A DNA stretch of 19,125 nt from Candidatus Gracilibacteria bacterium GN02-873 (GCA_003260345.1 MORC01000004.1:1-19125), one strand, 5' to 3'; positions 1 to 9,707 are shown, counted from the stretch's first letter. Notes: generated by a model not told the origin, from the sequence alone. Made by a program: numbers and translations.

Positions 1-322
1 GAATTACATCAGCATCACGACGCGAGAATTGTTGTATTTCGCCATCGCAATATACTTTTCCACCATTGTGATAAAAATAGTCGTGCAAAATGTACGCAAG
101 CCAATCCGTCGGGTCGAAAAAAATCCAGAAAATTCGTGGAATGGAGCCAAAATCTGTTTCAAATCATTTTGGTACGATGATTTCTCATTTTTTTCCTTCA
201 TAGTCAAGGAACCACGAAAATTCTTCCGTCGTGACAAAAATTTTTTTGCCTGATTGTTTGGTGAATGAACCATCTTTGGTTTTTTGTATGATACATTTTT
301 TGCAAGCTTCAGTGTATTTCAT
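1..322 (-). CDS. DUF1353-like phage protein (C-terminus outside window)
   Basis: Translated with UGA as glycine, this frame starts with MKYTEACKKC and continues to the window edge (107 codons visible, C-terminus missing). It contains PKGFETDFGSIPRIFW, then AYILHDYFYHNGG, then RRDADVI. This order matches the DUF1353 family of phage proteins: a G-F-x-T-D...S-I-P-R motif, an HD-Y motif, then an R-x-x-A-D segment. The first glycine of that motif is encoded by TGA, as is one a few residues earlier. I chose the ATG at 322 because it precedes the homologous region; a later in-frame ATG would lose the N-terminal cysteine pair. The biochemical role of DUF1353 is unknown, and members usually lie near phage tail or lysis genes. 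It is divergent from the cysteine peptidase gene. Confidence 0.72.
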
Positions 323-340
323 ATTATCTATTTAAGCGAA

Positions 341-346
341 TATAAT
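341..346 (+). promoter_or_regulatory. -10 box TATAAT for the cysteine peptidase gene
   Basis: A perfect TATAAT lies 90 bases before the ATG at 437, in the gap between divergent genes. No convincing -35 box is seen at 16-18 bases upstream. Transcription would start near 353 and include the hairpin region at 369-422. Confidence 0.4.
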
Positions 347-368
347 CAATCAGCATAGTGTTAGAGTT

Positions 369-422
369 CGAGTTAGAAAATTGCAGAGAAAAATCTCATT
401 GCATATATTTATTGCTAACTCG
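369..422 (+). promoter_or_regulatory. Structured 5' leader of the cysteine peptidase gene
   Basis: The arms CGAGTTAG (369-376) and CTAACTCG (415-422) are perfectly complementary. Inside lies a second hairpin, TGCA-GAGA / TCTC-AT-TGCA, with an AAAAA-type loop at about 381-401. The outer helix ends 14 bases before the ATG at 437. It is too far from a T-run to be an ordinary terminator. A role in translation control or mRNA stability is inferred. Confidence 0.45.
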
Positions 423-436
423 GAAAAATAATTTTT

Positions 437-1513
437 ATGGAAAATCTTGAAAAAATGCTTGAAAACTATAACGCAGGACATGATGCTCCTGATAGTCGAG
501 ATTATACCATCGATGAGGTACTGGAAGGATGGGGCGCAAGTGGTGATTATTCACTGAACGAATTCCCAGACGAAGTACACAATAACATTACGCCAGTTCT
601 GAACCAAGGAAGCATTGGTGCTTGTACGCTCTTTGGTTCTGCTGGCGCATATTTCGAGACTTATGCACAAGCAATCAAACCACAAGCATATACACAGCCA
701 TTCACGCTTTGGGACATTTGGGACATCGCGAAAAGTAAAGGCGCGAGCGATACACAAGGTTGGTGGTTGCAATCAATTTTGCAACTTCTTGTGGATCTGA
801 AAAAGACAGGAAATTATGTATTGCTTTGGTCAAATAATATTGATGACAAAGCGATTTATAATATGTGTAAAGCAATTTCGGAAGGTCGTAACTTTGTAAC
901 AGGTTTTTATTATGTGGATTGGTCGGAGGTGGTCAAAACAGGAAAATATATCAAGGGTTCTCGAACCAATGGACACATCGTATATTTTAATCGCTTCAAA
1001 AAATGAAATTATTCTGACGGATCACGGGTTGCCTTCTGGTCTCCGAATAATTGGAATGGGCGTGGTACCTTTTGGATCACAGAAAATGAGCTGAAAAATT
1101 CATATATCTTCAAACAATATACTTGGCTTTTGAGCGACGAACATCAGAAATTTGCTGATGCCAAGAAAAAACGAAAAAACGCCTATTTGCAGAAAGCTTT
1201 CGACAAAAAAATATGGAATGAAGAACGCCCTGCTGATATGGCAACCGCATTCGAAATCCGCGTGATGATTAATCGTGCACTCGGACTTCCTGATGACTAC
1301 CAATTTTTCCGCAAGCACTTCGCGCTTATGTGCGAAGATAAGATTTTACGAGGAAAAATGCAACTTTGGAACGAGGAACGACCGTACGAACTGGCAAGTG
1401 ATGACGAACTTTCTTTGATGTTTACGCGAGCAGTAACGCGCAATTCCGAACTCAATGTGTTGGTACTTACGAGAGAACAGATGGCGGAGGTGTGTGGAAG
1501 GGATTTTTTGTAG
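437..1513 (+). CDS. Papain-like (C1) cysteine peptidase with C-terminal lysin-type repeats
   Basis: The 358-residue protein has one in-frame TGA (1004-1006), read as Gly190; under the standard code it would split into pieces of 189 and about 127 residues. The papain-fold catalytic set is visible: Q57 in NQG, C63 in GACTLF, H180 in NGHIVYF, and N204/N205 in SPNNWNGRG, which mirrors the NSWG..WG region of C1 peptidases. The TGA glycine lies between the His and Asn motifs. The C-terminal third holds two copies of a W-N-E-E-R-P...E...M..RA repeat (IWNEERPADMATAFE and LWNEERPYELASDDE), resembling the repeats found at the C-terminus of many phage lysins. Seen: catalytic residues and repeats. Inferred: a phage lysin or virion peptidase acting on the host envelope. 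No signal peptide is evident. The start follows the A/T-rich leader AAAAATAATTTTT, without a Shine-Dalgarno sequence. Confidence 0.72.
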
Positions 1514-1516
1514 GAA

Positions 1517-1540
1517 ATAAAAACCCCCCCCAGAGGGGCG
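1517..1540 (-). terminator. Rho-independent terminator of the minus-strand secreted-protein gene
   Basis: Read on the minus strand, CCCC-TCTG-GGGG is followed by extra G residues and then TTTTTATTT, about 20 bases after the stop codon at 1560. On the plus strand the hairpin is not followed by a T-run, so it serves the minus-strand gene better. Confidence 0.55.
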
Positions 1541-1559
1541 GTGAGATATAAATAAGCGC

Positions 1560-2195
1560 TTAATCTTCAAATTGTTGAAATTGGGGTGGAAGTGTTAGAC
1601 GGTCACAAGAATTGTCTCCAGAAAAAAGTACTGGGATAATTCCATTTATCGGGTGTTGTAGAACATTATCAGAAACTTTCCATCCTGGATGTTTCGGGAT
1701 ATCTATATCCATTGACTCGCCAATAGGAGTATTCGGATTTTCCTCAATTTTGTTAAGATAATATTTTTGGAATTCGTCATTGATTTCATATTCATAAATT
1801 GTGTCCGATATAGTTCCAAAGAGAGTATCTGAAATTTCTTGAAATGAGTAGCCAAAAAATGACGGAAAGACACAGCCACTCTCGCTGCATGATGTACTAC
1901 TAAATACGACTGTCTCTTTCTTTCAGAGTGGACACTTTCCATTCAATAAAATATGTGCTGTTGCTCCTGTATGAATATTTTCAAATTTTGTAATTCTATC
2001 ACCATGAGCATCTACATAAAAAATTCTTGAAATAGGAAATCCACCAGGTGTTATAAATTTTGGTCATTCTTCAGTAAGAAGTTCTGGGTTCCGTAAAATT
2101 CGATCTTCGAAAGTTGTGGGCGTGTGTGGAGTAGGAATATCCACATTATAGCCAGAGAAAAATAGTGCAAGAAAAAGGGAAACAAGTGTAAACAT
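1560..2195 (-). CDS. Small secreted protein of unknown function (possible moron gene)
   Basis: With UGA as glycine the minus strand gives an uninterrupted 211-residue protein ending at TAA. Two TGA codons are in frame, giving EEGPKF and CPLGKKE. It begins MFTLVSLFLALFFSGYN, a hydrophobic stretch fitting a signal peptide or an N-terminal membrane anchor. Downstream are at least four cysteines, including a C...CSESGC cluster, which could form disulfides outside the cell. I do not recognise the family. It is transcribed against the flanking plus-strand lysin genes, with its own hairpin terminator. That arrangement is typical of morons, accessory genes that change the lysogen's surface or fitness. 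The start is preceded by the A/T-rich leader TTATAAATAATTTTT. The frame is convincing because only this one stays open for 211 codons under table 25; the function is open. Confidence 0.65.
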
Positions 2196-2218
2196 AAAAA
2201 TTATTTATAAAAAATTTC

Positions 2219-2246
2219 CCTGCAAAACATAGCTCGATTTTGCAGG
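2219..2246. promoter_or_regulatory. Inverted repeat between divergent genes
   Basis: CCTGCAAAA (2219-2227) and TTTTGCAGG (2238-2246) are perfect 9-base inverted arms separated by 10 bases. They sit in the 88-base gap between the divergent secreted-protein and endolysin genes. This fits an operator or an mRNA hairpin; no binding protein can be named. Confidence 0.4.
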
Positions 2247-2270
2247 ATGAGAGCTAAAAATTTATTTTAT

Positions 2271-2276
2271 TATAAT
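2271..2276 (+). promoter_or_regulatory. -10 box TATAAT close to the endolysin start
   Basis: A perfect TATAAT ends 7 bases before the ATG at 2284, so transcription would begin almost at the start codon and give a leaderless mRNA. No good -35 is seen, and A/T-rich sequence makes chance matches likely. Confidence 0.3.
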
Positions 2277-2283
2277 TATTTTT

Positions 2284-3018
2284 ATGAATTTACAAGAATT
2301 TATTAAAAAATACGAAAATAAACTCGTTGATGAAAAATGAAATATTTCTACAACATTTGTAGCAAAGAATCCAAAAGAGGATTACAACGGAGATTATCAG
2401 TGTGTAGATTTAATAAAGGCATATGTCCGAGATATGTTTGGAATTGAAGGGCGATATGGAAATGCACGACATTATGCAAGTGGAATTGCTCGTGCAAATC
2501 CAAAAGTATTTGACTTCATATCGAAAGGTGGTGGAAGAGTTGTGCAGCCTGGAGATATTGTTTCAATTCATACAAGTAATAAATACGGACACATTGGAAT
2601 TGTTACCAAAATCACTGGAAATGGTTTTGAAATTATTGATCAAAACTGAGCAGATGGTGCACATGGATATGGAAGATATGACGATAGAATACAGAGAAGG
2701 TCGTATGGATATACCAATATCATCGGCTGGGCTCGCCCAAAAAATAATCCACTCTGGCGTCGCAATGTTGCCAAACGAATTTTTGATGCACTCAAAAAGC
2801 CTCGTTTCATTGGTCATAGTGCAGCAGAAATTTGGAATCTTTTGAATCCAATGCAAATTACGACTCGTTCCGAGGTAGCGGGAATGATTAAAAACTATTT
2901 CTCTCGCATCGAAAAGCGAAATATTGATGAATCGAGAATTTGGAATAAGACTCGTCCCAATGATCCTGTTTCAAAAAGTGAATTAGACACAATGATTGGT
3001 CGAGCAAAATCATTGTAA
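2284..3018 (+). CDS. CHAP-domain endolysin with C-terminal lysin-type repeats
   Basis: The 244-residue protein has two in-frame TGAs (2338-2340 and 2647-2649), read as glycine. The N-terminal CHAP (cysteine/histidine amidohydrolase-peptidase) domain spans about residues 25-150. C40 is in YQCVDLIKAY, PGDIV is at about 94, H103 is in YGHIGIV, and N121 is in IIDQNG. The glycine of that QNG motif, common in phage CHAP lysins, is encoded by TGA. Residues 170-244 hold two copies of the W-N..RP.....E...M repeat (EIWNLLNPMQITTRSE and RIWNKTRPNDPVSKSE), the second very close to lysin C-terminal repeats. The predicted role is cleavage of peptidoglycan for lysis. No signal peptide or adjacent holin is seen. 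A strong terminator follows 22 bases after the stop. The start at 2284 lies in the long frame and precedes the first TGA. Confidence 0.82.
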
Positions 3019-3040
3019 TGAAATAAGCCTGCAGGCTAAT

Positions 3041-3071
3041 AAAATCACTCCTACAAAAGGAGTGATTTTTT
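3041..3071 (+). terminator. Rho-independent terminator after the endolysin
   Basis: AAATCACTCC and GGAGTGATTT form a perfect 10-bp stem around TACAAAA, followed by a T-run. It forms the first part of the 49-bp sequence repeated at 5020-5068. A 12-bp palindrome, AGCCTGCAGGCT, lies just upstream at 3026-3037. Confidence 0.88.
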
Positions 3072-3089
3072 ATTTGCAAATATAATTTT
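3041..3089 (+). repeat. 49-bp intergenic repeat, copy 1 (terminator plus -10 box)
   Basis: This sequence is identical to 5020-5068. It combines the terminator hairpin with an ATTTGCAAAT palindrome and a TATAAT box (3081-3086). The TATAAT lies 23 bases before the portal-like ATG at 3110, which fits a short leader of about 17 bases. A promoter role is inferred; no strong -35 box is visible. Confidence 0.75.
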
Positions 3090-3109
3090 CATAATTTAAG
3101 CCAATCATT

Positions 3110-5020
3110 ATGACAAAAATTCACACTTTCCCAGACGAAGAAAAAATCATCAAACAGATTCAAGAAGAATACAAAGAAGGATTGGATCATGTGCGACAAA
3201 AACGCGCCATAAAACAAGAAGAAATCAAGGATTATGTAGAATCCAGCAAAGATAAAGTCCGAAAGCATATTATCTATACCTTTATGCAGGCATATATGAG
3301 TGTGCTGTACACTGGAACTCATACCGTTCGATGGTCAGGAGAAGGTGGACGAATTCAGGAAAAAGCAGAAAATCTCAACCAAGTTGCCGAATTCGACTAC
3401 AAAGAAATGGGGCTTGCAGAAAAGGATTATAACTGGATTTGGTCAGCCGCGTTTTATGGCGTATCGGTGCAACTCCAAGATGGATTTGATACTACAACCA
3501 AAACACCAATTTTCAAAAATGTGCATTCTCTGTCATTCATCCCAGACCCATATTTTACCAGCTTTGACATCTCAGGGCACAGATATTTCGGCTTGGAAAT
3601 GGAAGCAACCTTATCAGAAATGAAGCGAAAAGGTTGGAAAAATATCGATATCGTTTCCAGTCAAAAATTCACACGAGACAGTTATCGGGATTATGTGGCC
3701 AATTATCGAAGCCTCGGAAGAACAGAAAAAACTGACGGCGTATTTCCTGTGTACTATCACTTCACAGAATATAACAACAAAAAATATTTCTGCGTGCTGG
3801 CGAATGAATGCAATACACTCTTGCACATGGAGGAAATACAACCTGTCTACGACGAGGAAAAAGATGTGACGCACCTGAATTACCCAATTGTTTTACGCTA
3901 TTTTAGCCCTCTGGAAGGTGATGCATATGGAGTTTCGCTCGTTGATCTCGTAAAATGAGACCAACGGAATGCCAGCGAACTTTTGAACCTTGTGCTTATC
4001 AAGGCACGCAAGCAAGCATATGGAAATGATGTGTATTATGATCAGAATTCACTCCCTGAAGAAATCAGTATTGAAGATCTCAATAAACCTTCAGTCAATG
4101 GGCGAAAAATTCCGTTGGATATTCAGCCGTGAAGCAGCATTCGTGATGTGCTCTATGAAGCGCAACAGCAAGGACAAGAAAGTGGAGTATATGATGCTAT
4201 TGACCGCCTGAACTACAATGCGAAGGAATCCACTGGAATGGATTACACGACTATTGGACTTGCAAATCCAAATGAAAACACACTTGGCGAACAAAAAATT
4301 GCTCAGAAAAATGCAGGAAATAGGTTCATGCTCATGGTGAAATATGCAAAATGGGCGGAAAAAGCGCGCTGGAATATGTGGCGTCGTTGCTACTTGGCCA
4401 ACAAAAAAAGTGTAAAAGAAAAAATCGTACAACTCGTTGAGCCTACCAATAGAGTTTTTAATCATATTTTGCAGGCGGATGACTTCATCACCAGCGAAAT
4501 CCTGCATATCAATGTGGAATTCAAGATTGAGGCTGAGGAACGAAACAGAAAACAGGTGCAGTTTATTAGTCTCGCGCCAACACTGCTCTCAATCGCGAAA
4601 TCTGAAACACAAAAAGCTATTATTCAGCGAAAACAATTGGAACTTATGGGAATGGAACAGGCGGAAATTCTCAGAATGATACCATACACACTCGATGAAC
4701 TGAAAGCCAGAACACTTCTTGAACTTTTGTCAAATGACGATGAACAAGGCTTGATTATCGAAGATATTATGCAGGAAGATCATCAAGTATATATTGATAT
4801 CTTCCGACAGGGAACACCAACAGAAATGTTAAACAAAGGAATAAACAACCGATTGATGGCGTTAGAGTATCGCGAAAGGCGTATGGCAGAGCAAAATGCA
4901 ATGGCGAATATGGAAGATCAAGGACAACTCAACTCTATGGCGAATATTGGTACAGCGCAACTCGCCAACAATGCGATAGCACAAAAAAACTCAGAAGCAG
5001 GAAACCCAGTTATTGGCTAA
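3110..5020 (+). CDS. Phage portal-like protein
   Basis: The 636-residue protein joins two open stretches through TGA codons at 3956-3958 and 4130-4132, read as glycine. The length fits large portal proteins. The N-terminus is charged and helical. The middle holds DPYFTSFDISGHRYFG (about 149-164), then RYFSPLEGDAYGVSLVDLVKG and DQRNASELLNLVLIKARK. These match the region in portal proteins where a conserved PLEGD.YG-type segment precedes a long helix. The C-terminal 100 residues are rich in Q, N, M and A and look helical. A portal forms the dodecameric ring through which DNA enters and leaves the capsid. It is bracketed by two copies of the same terminator-promoter cassette, so it is probably a one-gene transcription unit. 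The terminase and capsid genes expected nearby are absent from the window. The family call rests on overall pattern, so a related structural protein is possible. Confidence 0.68.
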
Positions 5021-5052
5021 AAATCACTCCTACAAAAGGAGTGATTTTTTAT
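5020..5052 (+). terminator. Rho-independent terminator after the portal-like gene
   Basis: The same 10-bp stem, TACAAAA loop and T-run as at 3041-3071, starting within the stop codon of the portal-like gene. Confidence 0.88.
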
Positions 5053-5068
5053 TTGCAAATATAATTTT
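5020..5068 (+). repeat. 49-bp intergenic repeat, copy 2 (terminator plus -10 box)
   Basis: Identical over 49 bases to 3041-3089. Its TATAAT (5060-5065) lies 24 bases before the ATG at 5090, the same spacing within one base as copy 1. Confidence 0.75.
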
Positions 5069-5089
5069 ACAAAATTATTTCTACAAAAA

Positions 5090-6493
5090 ATGCCAAAAAT
5101 CACAATAAATCAGTGGGGTGGTGGAATAGCCTCTCACTATCATACAGGGCAGGGAAATCAGTGTGCAGATATGCAAAACATCTCTGTCACGGCTCATCCT
5201 GATGCTATAATGCTTGCAAATGGAGCTGAAAAAATGCTGGAAGCAGGTGGGAAAATATCGTGCGGTTTCCACCTCAAAGAATTCATAAAAAAAGACAATA
5301 TTGGAATGATCGTCGCGACGGAAAACGGCGAAATTTGGTACAATAACCAGAAAATTCATTCAGAAACAGGACGAGTATATAGACAAGTATTCTATGATGT
5401 GTACACAGAAAACAAAGTAAAAAAATCTGGAATATTCCTGATCCACAATACAGGTGTCGACCGCTACGAATATGATAAAAATACCGACACTTTTATCAAT
5501 TTCACAAAAAATGTAGATAAATTCAGCCTCGACAAGCCGAGTGATGATGTGAAAAATTTCCCCATTCTTCGCGTGAATAATCAAGTATTTATCGGTTGGG
5601 GGAACAAAATTATTGTGTGGGATGGTGTGATTTTCCAGAAAGAACTCAATTTTTCTGACATCACGAGAATTGTTGGGCTTTCTGCCTATGGCGATTATGT
5701 CCATATTTATGCTACGGATTGAGAAAATAGTTACAAATGGATTTACGATCCAGTAAACGATAAAAAACAGCCGTGAAGTATGAAAAATTTTCCACGGCTA
5801 TCGATACAAGCAGTGACAACGGATGGTAATATAGACCTTATCGTGACGGATTCTGACGACATCTATCAGTCAAGTGGGCTTCAAATCCAAAAATATTTGG
5901 GTTATGAGAAAAATATTTTTGTTCCTGACAGAAACTTTGGAAATATCGCGATAAATCACGAAGACACGAATTATATCAGTGCAGAAAATGCCTTGTATAT
6001 CCTAAAAAGTTGAGAAATAGGAATGCCACCAATTCTTCAAAAAATTGCAATTGATGGAAAAATATCGTTTGCATACGCAACGAAAGACGAAATATATATC
6101 GCCACGACTGGACAAAAACATATTTTACAAAAAATCTCTGTTACAGCTGGAGAAAATGTTGCGGAAAGTGGCGTATATGAAACCTTATTTTATTACTCAC
6201 AAGAATACGGAAAATTGTCAAAAATTCGTATTAGAGCTAATTGTCACGGAAAAAGTGGTGGAAAAATTGAAATATTCGCTCGCCGTGATGTTGCAGATGA
6301 TTGGACAAAACTTTGCGAATTTAATGATAAAAAATGGATTCAAAAACGCGAAAAATCCTTCCTAAATGACAAACTCTGAAATTTTTCTGAAATCCAGTTC
6401 AAAATTGTCCTGAAAAAATCCCAAGACGGGAAAAGTCCTTTACTCTATGAATTTCAAGTTGAATATGATGACACCAACACAGCCACAATTTAA
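5090..6493 (+). CDS. Probable phage structural protein, beta-rich
   Basis: The 467-residue protein has four in-frame TGAs (5720-5722, 5774-5776, 6011-6013, 6377-6379), read as glycine. The standard code would give four fragments. It begins MPKITINQWGGGIASHYHTG with a nearby NISVTAHPDAIML segment. Most of the protein consists of short alternating hydrophobic and polar strands of the type IGMIVATENGEIWYNN, repeated at roughly 40-residue intervals, which suggests a beta-propeller or other all-beta virion protein. I cannot assign a named family. Its position after the portal-like gene suggests a neck or tail component, but that is inference from order only. The stop at 6491-6493 overlaps the next gene by 29 bases, so the two are probably translationally coupled. 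Confidence 0.65.
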
Positions 6494-6692
6494 GGATGAG
6501 CCTTGACTTAATTCGCCCAAATTGGGACGTAAACAGATTATCACGGAGGAAATCCAGTGGGAAAATATCAAAGGTAAACCAGAAATCGTGACAAAGAATA
6601 ATTTTGATATCTTGCAGCAATCACTGGATCAGGCACTGGAAAAAATCCAAAGCCTCGAACAGCGAATAACTGCACTCGAACAAAAACCATAA
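6465..6692 (+). CDS. Small coiled-coil protein, unknown
   Basis: This 75-residue protein has one in-frame TGA (6504-6506), giving DEPGLNS. It starts MMTPTQPQFKDE, overlaps the end of the preceding gene by 29 bases, and the second ATG at 6468 is an equally possible start. The C-terminal half, LQQSLDQALEKIQSLEQRI followed by TALEQKP, has heptad-spaced leucine and isoleucine and should form a coiled coil. Small proteins of this kind lie between neck and tail genes in many phages and may help assembly; no specific role can be given. The large virion gene starts 23 bases downstream. Confidence 0.6.
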
Positions 6693-6714
6693 TATTTATT
6701 AAATTGTACCCAAT

Positions 6715-9702
6715 ATGACAAATCTTCGACCGCCATCACTCAGCCAAGTAATGGCACAAAATACAGCACAATCACAAGCACAATATTCAGCCTCTCAAAG
6801 TGGGGGTTCTTCTGGTGGCCCATCAGGTGGAGGCTCTTCAGGTGGTAGTTCTGCGGGCTCATCTGCTGGATATGTTGCTCCGAATTATGGAACAGGTGGC
6901 CCAATTCGTTCACAAGACTTCAATGCTGGATGGCGACACGATAACAATGGGAACTGGGTGAATATCAATGCACCCAGCGGGTCACAATATCACGGAACGC
7001 AGGGATTACCTGACTGGCAGAAAAACCGCAATAATACACCAAATGTAATACCACAACAACAACCGCAAAATGATGCATTTCGTCAGCAACAAGAAATGGA
7101 GCGCCAACAGCGTGAAATGTTGGAGCGCCAAAATGAGCAGAATCGACAGATGCAACAGCAGCAGATGGACGCAATGCATCAACAAAATGATGCTTGGCAG
7201 AAACGGCAAGAGGAAATGCAGAACAATATGCGACGAATGCAGGCGGAAACGCCAAATTTCATTACAGACCGTCACATGTTCGAAAAAATGACGGGATACG
7301 CTGGAAAAAATGATCAGGAACGCAAGGTAGTGGATGACTACTGGAATAATGCCAGTATAGCGAAAAATAAAAATGCAAGCAACTATTATGATGAAATAAA
7401 AAATGGAGTGGCTACGCCTGATTATGAACGAAGTCGCCCTGAATATTCACAGGCACAGGCGACATATTCGCGTATTGCAAAGTACAAACAAATGAACTCT
7501 GGGCAGCTTGCCAACCTCTTCAAAAACGGTGAGCTGACAAGTGGTGACTTAGCTCTATTATCCAAAGAAAATCCATCACTCGCAATGGATGTAGCCTTTA
7601 CGAACAGCCTGAATAATGCTGGAAAAGTGAACTTTGAGGCCGATCAATTGGCGATGAGTAATGATATTCTGACAAAGTGGCACACTGACCTGAATAATGA
7701 TGAACGAAAAAGCCTACTGGCCAATGCGTTGAGTGAGGACACGAATATTGCCAATGCAATGAGTGATACAAAAAATAAGGCAGATAAACTCGCAGAACTT
7801 CAAAAAAGTGTTCTGGAAGTGAGTGATTCAGTAGACAAAGAACTCGAGGGGAAAAATGTGAGCAAGGCGTACGCAAACGCTCTCAAAGCCAAACGCTCGG
7901 GCGAAATCCATACAGCGATTGCGTCTGCACAAATTGACTATTCCAACGCGATGAACTATCAGCGTGACCTCATTGAAAACAAGAAATATGATATTGACTA
8001 TCAACGCCAATTGGAAAATAGGAAATTCCAAGTGGGGCAACAGGTGTTTTTTGGGCGAGAAAATCAACGACTGGAACAAGAAAATGCACTGTACAACACA
8101 AAACTCGGATTACAAAAAAATCAGTGGGAATACGAACAAAAATTGCGACAAGAACAAGAAATCCGCAACAACCCAACACTGGCAACACAACAAATGATTG
8201 ACCAATATAGAAAAATGGGCGTGAACGCTCAGCGAAGTGACGCGGAAATTATCGCCGATGTACAACAAAAGGTGGCGAATGGTCGAAGTCTTGGGGAAGT
8301 ACTCTCAGAATTGAACCAAGCATTCCAAGGAAAGCAGGAATACAAAACTATTCAGCGGTTGCATAATGGGCAAGTATCTGATAGAGAAAAACAGCAATTT
8401 GCCGTGCAACAAGCAGCACAAGAAAATGCGTGGGCAATGCAGAAAATGGCGGTGGCAAATCAGTATGGCATACAAAATACATTGATGCAGTATGATCTAT
8501 CAAATAAAAAAGAACAACAAAAAGCAGTACAAGAACTGGTGTCATCTGGGCAAATGAGTGTAGCAGAGGCTAAGGCACTTCAACGCAATATTAGCGGAAA
8601 CTGGAATGGTGCGAGTGGTGCGGAACTACTCTTCGCAGAAGATGGCACTTGGATCAAATCACAACTCAAAGAAACTACCAATAAATCAGGTGGTATTGAG
8701 TGTGCTGAATATATCAGCCGCATAACAGGAACTCGCGTCGGCAACACCTGGGAAGAAAAGAAAAAATTGAATCGTGAAAAAACTGGAAAAATTGGAAGTA
8801 TCATGGTGTGGCAACCAGCCAAAACAGGAAAATTGGCAACATTTGGTCACGCAGGGATTATTGTGGGAGAAGATGGGGAAAATTGGCTTGTGAAGAATGC
8901 TAACTACAAGGTAGATGGTAAAATATCTACCATTAAAGTTCCAAAAAATATGCCTGGTGCGCAATATCGTAGTACGAACCTGCTTGATAAAGTAGGAGTA
9001 ATGGGGAAATCATCGCAAAATAACTCATTAACTCAGGCAGTGCAACCATATCTTGATGCTGTGAATGCTGGAACAATGAGCATTTTGGATGCTATTAAAG
9101 AATTTGGTACTGGAAAGGAAGGAATTCCATATAAAAATGAACTTATGAACCTTTACTCACAACAAGGAGGACATCAATTCAATCCAAATAATGGAGAATA
9201 CGCGCAAATGGCACAGCAAATTGAAGACCTTAAAGCACTCAGAAACGATGAAATGATGCCAGCATCTGTCTGACCTGATGGGCTTGGTGCATTCACTCGC
9301 ACTTCTTTTGCACCTTGGAATTGGGGTAAAAAAGATGCATATTTGGCTAAGGCAAATCAAGTACTGAATAATAGTGTTTTGAACAAATTGATTGAATCCA
9401 AAGCCAATGGGGCAACATTTGGGGCGCTGTCTGATACGGAGCTGAACATGCTTCAAAAATCGTCAAATGTACTCAACGCCTTAGCTATTCGCGATAAAGA
9501 TTGAAATATTACGGGATTTAAGGGGACAGAAGAAAATTTTCAGCGAGCCATTGATAATATGATCTCTCAATCTGAATTAGTCATGCAGCGAATGAGCCAA
9601 AAAGGCGTTCAGGGAAATCCTCAAAACAACCCATATGGCTTCGGACATTTTGGCAATTTTATGACCTCGGCAGGCAAATCACTTTCTTCATATTTTAACT
9701 AA
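6715..9702 (+). CDS. Large virion protein with embedded CHAP-like peptidase domain
   Basis: The 995-residue protein has two in-frame TGAs (9271-9273, 9502-9504), read as glycine. Residues 20-60 are a Gly/Ser-rich linker (GGSSGGPSGGGSSGGSS). Residues 105-180 are extremely Q- and M-rich and likely coiled coil. The long middle is helical and charged. A compact domain at about 655-760 has C663 in IECAEYI, GSIMVWQP at about 695, H712 in FGHAGIIV and N728 in LVKNANY. This spacing matches CHAP or NlpC/P60-type cysteine peptidases. The C-terminus is helical and ends GKSLSSYFN. The mix of a helical ejection-type body with a wall peptidase suggests an internal virion or tail protein that opens the cell wall during DNA entry. 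Seen: composition and catalytic motifs. Inferred: the entry role. The next gene starts 5 bases after the stop, so the two are co-transcribed. Confidence 0.7.
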
Positions 9703-9707
9703 AAATT

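Noticed and set aside
437..1513. Frames broken by TGA taken as pseudogenes or frameshifts
   Set aside because: The same pattern occurs in every gene on both strands, and reading through TGA restores complete domains in the same frame, so this is the genetic code and not decay.
1703..1942. Minus-strand 79-residue frame in the secreted-protein region
   Set aside because: It is in a different frame from the 211-residue code-25 gene that covers it.
3026..3037. 12-bp palindrome AGCCTGCAGGCT before the terminator
   Set aside because: It is perfect but short, single and adjacent to a stronger terminator hairpin, so no separate function is claimed.
6965..7275. Minus-strand open frames opposite the Gln-rich region
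   Set aside because: Composition dominated by Leu, His and Val, mirroring CAA/CAG repeats on the other strand.
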